DNA of 64,000 bases. Source: CAWUEX02 sp038148375. Its GTDB lineage: Bacteria > Pseudomonadota > Alphaproteobacteria > Rhodospirillales > Rhodospirillaceae. The stretch lies in the NCBI GenBank assembly GCA_038148375.1, contig JAYQVH010000016.1, positions 1 through 64,000 on the forward strand, read 5' to 3'. Shown here piece by piece: positions 44,801 through 52,557 of the stretch. How positions within the stretch are numbered: position 1 is the stretch's first letter; each line of letters opens with the position of its first letter. The notes beneath the pieces are model-generated. The model did not search any database. It saw only the letters and a program-made list of their open reading frames with translations, and was not told the DNA's origin. The position numbers were made by a program, and so were the translations under genes.

Positions 44801-46321
44801 ATGTATTTGTCTTTTACTCAACTTAAGGTCGGCTCTGTGGCGCGGACGCTGGGCCTTATCGGCAGCGCGCTCGCACTTATCAGTGGTGCGGCGGCCATGA
44901 CCTCATACGCCCAGGACGCGGACCGCGAGGTGGTGCGGTTGACGATCGACGGACCGATCGGACCGGCGACGGCGGAATACGTCACCTCGGGTTTGGCCGA
45001 CGCTGCCGACAGCGGCGCGCCACTGGTCGTTTTACAGATGGATACGCCTGGCGGCCTGGACACCGCGATGCGCGACATCATTCAGGCGATCCTCGCCTCA
45101 CCGGTGCCCGTCGCGTCCTATGTCGGCCCCAGCGGCGCACGGGCGGCCAGCGCCGGTACGTATATTCTGTACGCCAGCCATATCGCCGCGATGGCACCTG
45201 GTACCAACCTTGGCGCGGCCACGCCGGTCAACCTGGATGGCCCGCCGACTCAGCTTCCTAATGATGAACCTGCCGACGAGGCATCGCCGGACTCCTCTTC
45301 CGGCGGCAGCGGCGCTGATACGGACCCGGCACAGGATGGCGAGGCAGCTGCGGACGATGGCGTGGATGACGCATCAGCCGAAGCAGACTCGTCCGAAGCG
45401 GAGTCTGAAGACAGCTCTCCGGCGCGCGCGCCGGCACGCGATGCCATGACGGCAAAGGCGATCAACGATTCGACTGCGTACATCCGCAGCCTTGCCAAAA
45501 TGCGCGGCCGCAATGCGGAGTGGGCGGCAAAGGCCGTTCGCGAAGCCGCGAGCCTCGACGCGGAGTCCGCAGTGGAAGAGAACGTTGTCGACCTGATAGC
45601 CAAGTCCGTGCGTGACCTGCTGACCCAGATCGACGGGCGCGAGGTCGAAGCGGACGGTAAGACTGTTACGCTTGAGGTTGCGGACGCGCCCATCACAGAC
45701 GCGCCGATGGACTGGCGCCTGATGCTGCTGTCCCTGATTACACAACCCAACGTCGCGCTGATCCTGATGATGATCGGCACGTACGGCATCCTGTTCGAGC
45801 TTTACAGTCCTGGCGCAATGGTGCCGGGCGTGCTGGGCTCGATCAGCCTGCTGCTAGGGCTTTATGCCCTCAATGTGTTGCCGGTGAATTACGCCGGCCT
45901 CGGCCTGATGGCGCTTGGTCTGGCCCTTATGACGGCAGAAGCGTTTGCGCCGTCGTTCGGCATCCTAGGCCTGGGCGGCCTCGCCTCTTTCCTGTTCGGC
46001 GCAACCATGCTGTTCGACACCGATGTCCCCGGTTTCCAATTGAGCCTCGGCGTACTCGGCGGTGTCGGCGCGGTAAGCGCGGGACTGCTCGCACTGGCGG
46101 CCTACCTTGGCATCGGCGCGCACAGACGCGCCGTGGTCTCCGGCGTCGAGGAGATGATCGGCCAGCCGGCAACGGTCTTGGATTGGTCTGGCGAGAGCGG
46201 ACACGTGCGGGTTCACGGTGAATCCTGGCACGCTACCGGACCAGCCGGCTTGGCGTCCGGCCAAACCGTCATCGTGCAAAGTGTTTACGGTCTGAACCTG
46301 ACCGTTACGGCGAACACATAA
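44801..46321 (+). CDS. NfeD-type membrane serine protease (ClpP class)
   Basis: A 506-residue membrane protein of the NfeD1b/STOPP type. After a signal-like helix (TLGLIGSALALISGAAA) there is a periplasmic ClpP-fold protease: LVVLQMDTPGGLDTAMRDIIQAI, then the nucleophile region GARAASAGTYILYAS with Ser near residue 116, and the general-base Lys in MTAKAINDSTAYIRSLA near 220. Between Ser and Lys lies an acidic Asp/Glu/Ser-rich insert of about 70 residues. Four helices (residues 305-440) and a C-terminal OB-fold NfeD domain (IGQPATVLDWSGESGHVRVHGE) follow. The slipin gene is next, the usual partner. Confidence 0.9.
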   Translation: MYLSFTQLKVGSVARTLGLIGSALALISGAAAMTSYAQDADREVVRLTIDGPIGPATAEYVTSGLADAADSGAPLVVLQMDTPGGLDTAMRDIIQAILASPVPVASYVGPSGARAASAGTYILYASHIAAMAPGTNLGAATPVNLDGPPTQLPNDEPADEASPDSSSGGSGADTDPAQDGEAAADDGVDDASAEADSSEAESEDSSPARAPARDAMTAKAINDSTAYIRSLAKMRGRNAEWAAKAVREAASLDAESAVEENVVDLIAKSVRDLLTQIDGREVEADGKTVTLEVADAPITDAPMDWRLMLLSLITQPNVALILMMIGTYGILFELYSPGAMVPGVLGSISLLLGLYALNVLPVNYAGLGLMALGLALMTAEAFAPSFGILGLGGLASFLFGATMLFDTDVPGFQLSLGVLGGVGAVSAGLLALAAYLGIGAHRRAVVSGVEEMIGQPATVLDWSGESGHVRVHGESWHATGPAGLASGQTVIVQSVYGLNLTVTANT

Positions 46322-46350
46322 CGAGGACCCTGTAGAAGGATAACGCACCC

Positions 46351-47124
46351 ATGGGATTCGGCTTTACTGCTTTTGTCGTCATTCTGCTGCTAGCGCTTCT
46401 GTTTTCGGCCTTTCGCATCTTGCGCGAGTACGAGCGTTCCGTCGTGTTTACCCTCGGCCGGTTTACCGGCGTCAAGGGCCCTGGTCTGATCATTCTGATT
46501 CCGATCATCCAGCAAATGGTGCGCGTCGACATGCGCACCGTCGTCCTCGACGTGCCGACCCAGGACGTGATCTCCAAGGACAACGTGTCGGTTCAGGTCA
46601 ATGCGGTGCTCTACTTCCGAATCGTCGATGCTCAGAAAGCCGTCATTCAGGTCGAGGATTTTATGGAAGCGACCAGCCAGTTGTCGCAAACGACGCTGCG
46701 GTCGGTGCTGGGCAAACACGACCTCGACGAAATGCTCAGCGAGCGCGACAAGCTCAATCGCGACATCCAGGAAATTCTCGATGTCCAGAGCGACGCCTGG
46801 GGCATCAAGATTTCCAATGTCGAAATCAAACACGTCGACATCAATGAAAGTATGGTGCGTGCCATTGCCAAGCAGGCCGAGGCGGAACGAATCCGGCGCG
46901 CCAAAATCATCAATGCCGAAGGCGAGCAGCAGGCCGCGGAAAAGCTGGTCGAGGCGTCCCAGATCCTCGCTGCCAGTCCCGGCGCGATGCAGCTGCGTTA
47001 CCTCGCCACTATGCAGGAGTTTACCGGCGACAAAACGTCGACCGTCGTGCTGCCGCTCCCGATGGATGCTTTCCAGTCATTCCTCAGAGGCAGCGTGGCG
47101 GACGCGAACACCGATAAGACCTGA
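46351..47124 (+). CDS. Slipin / SPFH (Band 7) domain protein
   Basis: A 257-residue membrane-bound stomatin homologue. N-terminal helix FTAFVVILLLALLFSAFRIL, then the Band-7 fold: EYERSVVFTLGRFTGVKGPGLIILIPIIQQMVRVDMRTVVLDVPTQDVISKDNVSVQVNAVLYFRI, and the coiled-coil AIAKQAEAERIRRAKIINAEGEQQAAEKL near 170-200. It forms rings in the inner membrane and works with the NfeD protease coded just upstream (29 bases). The last 30 residues are a flexible tail. Confidence 0.95.
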   Translation: MGFGFTAFVVILLLALLFSAFRILREYERSVVFTLGRFTGVKGPGLIILIPIIQQMVRVDMRTVVLDVPTQDVISKDNVSVQVNAVLYFRIVDAQKAVIQVEDFMEATSQLSQTTLRSVLGKHDLDEMLSERDKLNRDIQEILDVQSDAWGIKISNVEIKHVDINESMVRAIAKQAEAERIRRAKIINAEGEQQAAEKLVEASQILAASPGAMQLRYLATMQEFTGDKTSTVVLPLPMDAFQSFLRGSVADANTDKT

Positions 47125-47189
47125 CCATCGGACGCAAAGTCAGCTAGTCTGAACCAACGCATGACCGGGCACGCCTAGGGAGGACCGAA

Positions 47190-47825
47190 ATGCCGCACGT
47201 CTCCGAAACCTATGAGTCACGCGTCCAGACATCGCGGGAACGCATGCGTCTGTCACAGGTGCGCAAGGCGCTGGATGCAGGGATGAAACAAAAGGCAGAG
47301 GGCGGTGACGTATCGGTTGCGTTCTTCAACGCCTGCGTCGACTACATCAAAGCGTCGATGGACCGGCTGCACGCGCAGGACCAGCGTATCCATGACTTTC
47401 TGGTTCCCCATGTGCCCGACGGGGACGAACATGCCGGCACCCTGGATAACCTGAACATGCGCCTAGCCAAGAGCCGGACCGCCCTTGACGAGCTGGTTTC
47501 GGCCGCGGCGTCCTACAAGAGCGCCGGCGATGCGGGCTGGAGCGAGTTCAAGGCTGCGGTCGGCGCCTTCATGGAAGTCTATTTCAAGATTCTTCTCAGC
47601 GGGCAGCACTCGACGCTGACGCTGCAAGAAGAGGTTTTCGACGAAGGCGTCTGGGATCAGGTCGCTGGGGTGACCGCAGAGAGCCTGGCGACGGAAGAGC
47701 GGCTGTACAAAGCCGTGCAGGACTCAGCCCCTGACGGCATCGACCCTGCCGAATTCGTCGGCGGCCCGCCGGCACCCGGTGCCGGACCGCCGGGCCAGGG
47801 TGCGCGCCCCGGCGCACAAAACTAG
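47190..47825 (+). CDS. Hypothetical helical protein, unknown function
   Basis: A 211-residue soluble, mainly helical protein. The middle has several His and acidic residues placed as in a four-helix bundle (MDRLHAQDQRIHDFLVPHVPDGDEHAGTLDNL near residues 58-90, and LLSGQHSTLTLQEEVF near 130), which brings hemerythrin-like metal sites to mind, but the strict HxxxE/HxxxD motif set is not complete. The C terminus is Gly/Pro-rich (GGPPAPGAGPPGQGARPGAQN) and disordered. No signal or membrane helix. It has a good ggagga ribosome site and follows the slipin gene by 65 bases. Confidence 0.6.
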   Translation: MPHVSETYESRVQTSRERMRLSQVRKALDAGMKQKAEGGDVSVAFFNACVDYIKASMDRLHAQDQRIHDFLVPHVPDGDEHAGTLDNLNMRLAKSRTALDELVSAAASYKSAGDAGWSEFKAAVGAFMEVYFKILLSGQHSTLTLQEEVFDEGVWDQVAGVTAESLATEERLYKAVQDSAPDGIDPAEFVGGPPAPGAGPPGQGARPGAQN

Positions 47826-47853
47826 AGCGCGAGGCCGGGGACACAAGACGCTA

Positions 47854-48735
47854 TTAGCCCAAGAGTTCTTTTGCATCGTCGCGCCAGCGCGTGGCGGCAC
47901 CCCCGAAGCGCTGGGCCAGCCACTCAAGTTCATCCATCCGCTCAGATCCGACCCAGGCGCGCAGACCTATGGGAAAGGTCACCTCGCCCTGTGAGTTGAC
48001 GCGCGCATCACGCTTGGTGAACACGTCCGGTGTCCACGCCAAATTCAGCAGTTCGCAGACCTGTTTGAGGCCGCGGCCGTCGGCAGCGTGCAAGTCGTCT
48101 TGAAAGACGAATTGCACATTGGAGAAATGCGCTTCCCATGTCTCGACTTACTCGCGGTATCCGCCGAGCTTTTTCCATTTTCCGGACATGAATTCGGCCA
48201 TCATCGGAATGGTCTCGTCGGTGACATCCTGCTGCAATCCGACCTTAAGGTCGAAGCGGCCCAGCGACAGCCAGCGGTCGACCGGGTTGCGTAAGATGAA
48301 GATGATCTTGGTGTCTGCCCCGAGAAAGTCCGCGTAGCGATTCACGGCACCATCCGCGGCATAGGAATACGTCGGCGCAACTTCGATTACGGTCTTGCCG
48401 GCCGGAGCGTCTTCAAAGAATGACGCATACCAGTCAAAGGTAAAACGGTCGGCGGCAAAAGCGCGCATGTACAGGGCGATGCGATCCATATCGGCTCGCG
48501 TCACCTCATCTGTCTTCAAGACACCGCTGATGACCCCATGCAGATCGTGAAGCTTGCGCTGATAGCCCTGCGCCTGCTCGCGCGTAGGATGATCGATGCT
48601 TTCGTCCAGATAATCGAGCAACTGGAGTTCTTTTATCGAGCACATCCAGATGTCTGGATGACATTTAAGCTGACTGTAAAGCCAGCTGGTCGAGGTTTTC
48701 ATCGGCCCGACACAGACCGCCTGCGGCAAGGTCAT
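47854..48735 (-). pseudogene. Sulfotransferase gene interrupted by an in-frame TAA
   Basis: Two open stretches in the same minus-strand frame, 48148-48735 and 47854-48147, together make a 292-residue sulfotransferase with one stop (TAA at 48148-48150) between GGYRE and VETWEAHF. The N-terminal PAPS loop is VGPMKTSTSWLYSQL, and the 3'-phosphate motif FILRNPVDRWLSLGRF lies near residue 145. The C-terminal piece has FVFQDDLHAADGRGLKQVCELLNL, the usual FEDL-type end. There is no frameshift, only the stop. Either a recent nonsense mutation, readthrough, or a sequence error. The short second part could restart at a GTG at 48117 but would not be active alone. Natural target of the family: sulfation of glycans or lipids with PAPS. 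Confidence 0.82.
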
Positions 48736-48755
48736 GAGCGCGGTCCCGCTGCGGC

Positions 48756-49568
48756 TTAATTCTTGTAGCTGGTATCGACCTTATCCAGCTTGCGCAGAAA
48801 ACCCTGCCAGGCCAGATCGACCGGCGAGACCCGGTTTGTCGCACCCCCTTGGGCGCTGCCCGGCGTGCGCCGTCCTGCGGTCTGTTCGCGCACCTTGTCC
48901 TGCGCCGCCTGGGATGGAAAGCCGAGCTCGACACCGCCGGCCAGGGTCATGACCTGAATCGTGCAGGCCTTTTGCAACGCGTACATTTTCGAGAATGCGG
49001 CCGCCACCGTCGGACCCAGGGTCAGCAAGCCGTGATTACGCAAAATGACGCAGTTGTTGTCGCCGACATGGTCAATCAACCGCTCGCGCTCGTCGGTATC
49101 GAGCGCGATGCCCTCGAAATCGTGATAGGCGATGTCGTTCATGAGCGACAGGGAGTCCTGGTTGAGCGGCAGCACCCCGTTCTTCTGGCCTGAAACAGCG
49201 ACGCCCTCGTTGGTGTGCAGATGGATGACGCAATGCGCGTCGTCGCGCGCCTCGTGCACGGCGCCGTGGATAACGTATCCGCCGACGTTATAGCCCAACC
49301 CGGTTTCGTCGAGCAGAATTTCCCCGTCCTTGTCGATCTTCACCAAGCTGGATGCCGTGATCTCATCAAAAAACAGCCCGAAGGGGTTGATCAGGTAGTG
49401 GCGCTCATTGCCGGGTAGACGCACGGAGATATGCGTGAAGATGTAGTCGTTCCAGCCGAACATCGCGACCAGCCGGTAGCACGCGGCCAGATCGACCCTG
49501 AGCGCCCATTCCTCGGATGACACGTGATCGCGCACACTCGGGTATGTTGCGTAGGCTGCTTCCGCCAT
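48756..49568 (-). CDS. Class II aldolase/adducin family protein
   Basis: A 270-residue zinc-dependent aldolase-fold protein. Motifs: FGWNDYIFTHISVRLPGN near residue 38-55, DEITASSLVKIDKDG near 88, the metal HLHTNEGVAVS near 117 with two His, and the third His in RNHGLLTLGP near 178. Bacterial members of this type are fuculose-phosphate aldolase-like or work in sugar acid breakdown; here the substrate cannot be told. A gap of 20 bases separates it from the broken sulfotransferase downstream on the same strand. Confidence 0.87.
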   Translation of the reverse strand: MAEAAYATYPSVRDHVSSEEWALRVDLAACYRLVAMFGWNDYIFTHISVRLPGNERHYLINPFGLFFDEITASSLVKIDKDGEILLDETGLGYNVGGYVIHGAVHEARDDAHCVIHLHTNEGVAVSGQKNGVLPLNQDSLSLMNDIAYHDFEGIALDTDERERLIDHVGDNNCVILRNHGLLTLGPTVAAAFSKMYALQKACTIQVMTLAGGVELGFPSQAAQDKVREQTAGRRTPGSAQGGATNRVSPVDLAWQGFLRKLDKVDTSYKN

Positions 49569-49673
49569 GACGGCCTCCTCCTCTGCCAGAGGTTCCTACG
49601 GTAGCCTGGACAGCCGTATTGAGAAAGGGGCCATCGCGCGTGCATCGGCACGCGAGCACCGGCACCCTACCAG

Positions 49674-49708
49674 CAAAAAAACGGGACGGACCCGAAGGTC
49701 CGCCCCGT
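49674..49708 (-). terminator. Strong terminator after the outer-membrane barrel gene
   Basis: On the minus strand a 12-bp stem with one mismatch (49697-49708 with 49681-49692), closed by a ttcg tetraloop (cgaa on plus), is followed by a T run (complement of 49675-49681). It ends the gene at 49788 and insulates the aldolase gene downstream. Confidence 0.85.
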
Positions 49709-49710
49709 CG

Positions 49711-49768
49711 TCTATACCGGCGTACGTTCTATACCGGCGTAGATTCACCGGCGTACATGCTATGCCGG
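49711..49768. repeat. Degenerate 17-bp tandem repeats between terminator and barrel gene
   Basis: tctataccggcgta occurs at 49711 and again 17 bases later at 49728; a shorter third copy (accggcgtac, from 49747) and a remnant ctatgccgg (49760-49768) follow. They lie in the 3' untranslated region of the barrel gene. Confidence 0.7.
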
Positions 49769-49787
49769 ATGAAACAGATGCTTTGGA

Positions 49788-50546
49788 TTAAAACGCTGCG
49801 CGTGCACCGACAGTAAAACTGTGAACATTGGCGCGACGATCAAAGATGAAGCTCGTATACGCACTCCGTCCGTCAAGCGCAACCCGCCCTGTGCGCAGAT
49901 AGGAGTAATCCAATGTGATATCGAACGCGCCGATGTCATAAGCGGCTCCCGCGGCCAACTTATAAGCGAATTCACTGTCGGAGCCGTCCACAATCGCGAA
50001 CTCGGACGACGCACCGTCTTTCAACCTGCCGATGGTCTCGGCTTCGAGATCAACGTCGACCAAACCGACACCGACACCGATGTACGGCATCAATGCGGAG
50101 CCTGTGGAAAACTCGTAGTAGGCCATGGCCATGCCCGACCAGCCGGTGTAGTCGCCGTCGATATCCGGATCGAGACACGGGTTGGACGGTGTTTCACCGC
50201 AGGGCACGAAGGCCTGCACGTTTTCGGTCAGCGCGCCGTCCAAATCCGCAGAGCTGCGCGCGACGTCGAGTTCGGTGCGAAAGCCGTTGCCGAAGCTGTA
50301 GCCAAGGGCGCCGCCGAAGATCAGGCCGGACCCTCCGTTGAGGGTGAGGTCAGCCGTCGCGGGGTCGGCGAAGCTCATGTCTTCGATGCTCGACAAGCCG
50401 CCATAGATACGGCCATAGGCGCCGGCGTCTCCGGACACGCCTTGCGCGGCGGCAAGGGTGGTCATGGCCGCCAACGTCACCACAGCAACGGTCGATGCCG
50501 TCGCCGCCCGCTGACGCAGGCGAAAAATCTTGGCGAAGAAGTACAT
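49788..50546 (-). CDS. Outer-membrane beta-barrel protein (OmpW/Opa-like surface protein)
   Basis: A 252-residue exported porin-like protein. The signal peptide is AATASTVAVVTLAAMTTLAAAQG (cut after AAA near residue 34). The mature part shows alternating strands: GAYGRIYGGLSS, GLIFGGALGYSFGNGFRTELDVARS, GMAMAYYEFSTGSALMPYIGVGVGLVDVDLEA, AYKLAAGAAYDIGAFDITLDYSYLR, and ends VHSFTVGARAAF, with the C-terminal Phe needed for BamA folding. Likely an 8-strand barrel. The two Cys (CGETPSNPCLD) sit in one extracellular loop. A stable leader hairpin (50577-50620) precedes it. Confidence 0.87.
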   Translation of the reverse strand: MYFFAKIFRLRQRAATASTVAVVTLAAMTTLAAAQGVSGDAGAYGRIYGGLSSIEDMSFADPATADLTLNGGSGLIFGGALGYSFGNGFRTELDVARSSADLDGALTENVQAFVPCGETPSNPCLDPDIDGDYTGWSGMAMAYYEFSTGSALMPYIGVGVGLVDVDLEAETIGRLKDGASSEFAIVDGSDSEFAYKLAAGAAYDIGAFDITLDYSYLRTGRVALDGRSAYTSFIFDRRANVHSFTVGARAAF

Positions 50547-50576
50547 AGCCGTTCCTTTCTCTATCCTCGGTCCGTG

Positions 50577-50620
50577 CCGCTTCCGGTCGACTTGGTCGAC
50601 CCGCGTTCAACCGGAAGCGG
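50577..50620. repeat. 11-bp perfect inverted repeat in the leader of the barrel gene
   Basis: ccgcttccggt (50577-50587) and accggaagcgg (50610-50620) are perfect complements around a 22-base spacer that contains gtcgac-ttg-gtcgac, itself able to pair. It starts 31 bases ahead of the ATG on the minus strand, just upstream of the gaaagga ribosome site, so it would lie in the 5' leader of the mRNA. The rest of the 283-base gap 50547-50829 shows no gene. Confidence 0.6.
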
Positions 50621-50829
50621 TGTTACCCCAACCCTGAGACGGATGGCAGGGGTGCGCTCGCATAGCCGCCCTGCAGCGCATGCATGATCGCTGGCGGCGC
50701 TATGGAGAACCGCAGAAAAATCCCGAATTGAGGCAGGGATATGGCGGAGGCCGAGAATTTTCTGCATGATTGGTATGCATGTACCGGCACGGACCCGTGG
50801 CTTTAGACCGAACAAAAGGATCATGACCT

Positions 50830-51399
50830 GTGAAAACGCACCTTTTTCGCTGTATCAGCGCTTCTTTGGCCGCCGTGGCGGCACTGGCTTTTTCCAATGG
50901 GGCATCGTCGCACGCGCTCAGTGTCGATAAAGACGCGCCCGCCGGTGGCTGGCACTTGGTCCAGATCGGCATCCCCCACGGGTGCGGCGGCAGCCCGACG
51001 ACTGCGGTGCGCATCCGTATTCCGGATGACATCTTCATGGTCCGGCCCGAAGTAAAGGCTGGTTGGGAGATGAAGATGAACATGCGCAAAATGGATCCGC
51101 CGATCACGTCCGAAGGTGTCACCTATTCCGAGTCCATCGATGAAGTCATCTGGTCGGGCAATTCCCTGGGCGATCTCGAATTTGACCGCTTCTTACTTCT
51201 GGCCCTGATGCCGCGCGAGGAAAACAAGACCGTTTACTTCCGCACCATTCAGGAATGCGCGGATGGGGAAAACAAGTGGGTCGAGATTCCTGAGGAGGGC
51301 CGGAGTTGGGGATCGTACAAGTACCCGGCTCCATTTGTGAAAACAGGCACCTTCGCACCCCGGCCCAACGCGCCCGATCAAAGCGCAGACGCGCGCTAG
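50830..51399 (+). CDS. YcnI-like (DUF1775) exported copper-binding protein
   Basis: A 189-residue exported protein beginning with GTG. The signal is CISASLAAVAALAFSNGASS; cleavage just before His30 would leave an N-terminal His, one of the copper ligands in YcnI domains. The mature start HALSVDKDAPAGGWHLVQIGIPHGCGGSPTTAVRIRIPDDI is the family signature (YcnI: strand, then GC-G). A WSG near residue 104 and EFDRFLLLALMP follow. The fold is an Ig-like copper site. Next comes a PepSY-TM protein, 24 bases away; the pair may act in metal uptake or reduction. Confidence 0.85.
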   Translation: MKTHLFRCISASLAAVAALAFSNGASSHALSVDKDAPAGGWHLVQIGIPHGCGGSPTTAVRIRIPDDIFMVRPEVKAGWEMKMNMRKMDPPITSEGVTYSESIDEVIWSGNSLGDLEFDRFLLLALMPREENKTVYFRTIQECADGENKWVEIPEEGRSWGSYKYPAPFVKTGTFAPRPNAPDQSADAR

Positions 51400-51423
51400 G
51401 CTGGAGCAGGCATTCGGACCGCC

Positions 51424-52551
51424 ATGTCACCGCGTGTCCGCTCTCTTTGGCTGCTCGGTCACCGCTGGATCGGCCTGACTCTCGGTCTGCTCATCGCGCT
51501 GATCGGGGTGTCCGGCTCGCTCATCGTCTTTGAGGACGCGCTCGACGAACGCCTCAATGCGGATTTGCATCTGGTCAAGCCCGGCACTGAAGCGTTGGCG
51601 TTTGCCGGCCTCGCCGCCGCCGCTGCGACGGCGCACCCGGACAAGAACGTGCTGTTCCTGCTGCGGGAGGACGACCGGCCGGAACGCACCGTCTATGCGA
51701 TGATGGCGCCGAAAGACCGCGCCCTCGCGGCCACGCAGGGGCGCACGCAAGTGTTCCTGAACCCATACACCGGAGATCATCTCGGCAGCAGGCCGGAACG
51801 CACCTGGCTGGGCGCCGTCCACGCTTTTCACGGCGAGTTCCTCGCCGGGCCGGTGGGAGAGACGATCGTCGGCACCCTCGCGCTGGTGCTGGTCGTCAGT
51901 CTGATCGGCGGACTCGTGTTGTGGTGGCCCGGAACGGGGGGATGGGTGCGTGCGCTGACAGTGAAAACGGACGGCGGCCCGCGGCGCGTCCTGCGCGATC
52001 TGCACAACGTCTTCGGCGCATACGGATTTGTCGTGTTGTTCGCCTGTTCGCTGACCGCGTTGCCGCTGATCTGGCCGGATCAGACCCGTGTCGTGCTCAG
52101 CGCCGTGCTCGGCGACCCGCCCGTGGCCGAACGGCCGCGCACGTCTACGCCGTCCGAGGACGGCGCACGAATTACCTTGGGCGAGGCCGCCGCCATCGGC
52201 GCGGCGGAAGTGCCGGGGCGCTGGATCAATCTGGCGCTGCAGGCGTTCGGACCGCGCGGGTTTTACATGATCCGCATGATGCCGCCCAATGAAACGGCGA
52301 TGTCGGAGTCCGTCACAGTGTTCATCGATCAATACTCCGGCGCTGTCCTCGACGTCTCCGCGCCGAAGCAGAACCACATCGTCGACGCGCTGGCGAGCGA
52401 TTTCTCCGGCACCATTCACAACGGTTCGATTCTCGGCCTGCCCGGCCGCTGGTTCGTGTTCACTGCCGGACTGGCCTTCCCGGTCCTGTTCGTCACAGGC
52501 TTCTGGTTGTGGTACAGACGGGGCAGACGCGAACCAAACGAGACCGGATAG
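51424..52551 (+). CDS. PepSY-associated transmembrane protein
   Basis: A 375-residue inner-membrane protein of the PepSY-TM family, as found in ferric-siderophore reductases. Four helices: LGHRWIGLTLGLLIALIGVSGSLIVF (with HRWIGL motif), ETIVGTLALVLVVSLIGGLVLWWP, NVFGAYGFVVLFACSLTALPLIWP and a last WFVFTAGLAFPVLFVTGFWLWYRRGRR. A PepSY domain lies between helices one and two and another after the third; HAFHGEFLAG and HNVFGAYG carry His that could bind heme. It follows the YcnI gene and precedes a methyltransferase by 6 bases. Confidence 0.86.
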   Translation: MSPRVRSLWLLGHRWIGLTLGLLIALIGVSGSLIVFEDALDERLNADLHLVKPGTEALAFAGLAAAAATAHPDKNVLFLLREDDRPERTVYAMMAPKDRALAATQGRTQVFLNPYTGDHLGSRPERTWLGAVHAFHGEFLAGPVGETIVGTLALVLVVSLIGGLVLWWPGTGGWVRALTVKTDGGPRRVLRDLHNVFGAYGFVVLFACSLTALPLIWPDQTRVVLSAVLGDPPVAERPRTSTPSEDGARITLGEAAAIGAAEVPGRWINLALQAFGPRGFYMIRMMPPNETAMSESVTVFIDQYSGAVLDVSAPKQNHIVDALASDFSGTIHNGSILGLPGRWFVFTAGLAFPVLFVTGFWLWYRRGRREPNETG

Positions 52552-52557
52552 ATCGCG

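Noticed and set aside
47854..48117. Separate 87-residue gene
   Set aside because: It is in the same frame as the upstream sulfotransferase piece and matches its C-terminal part, so it is the 3' half of the broken gene.
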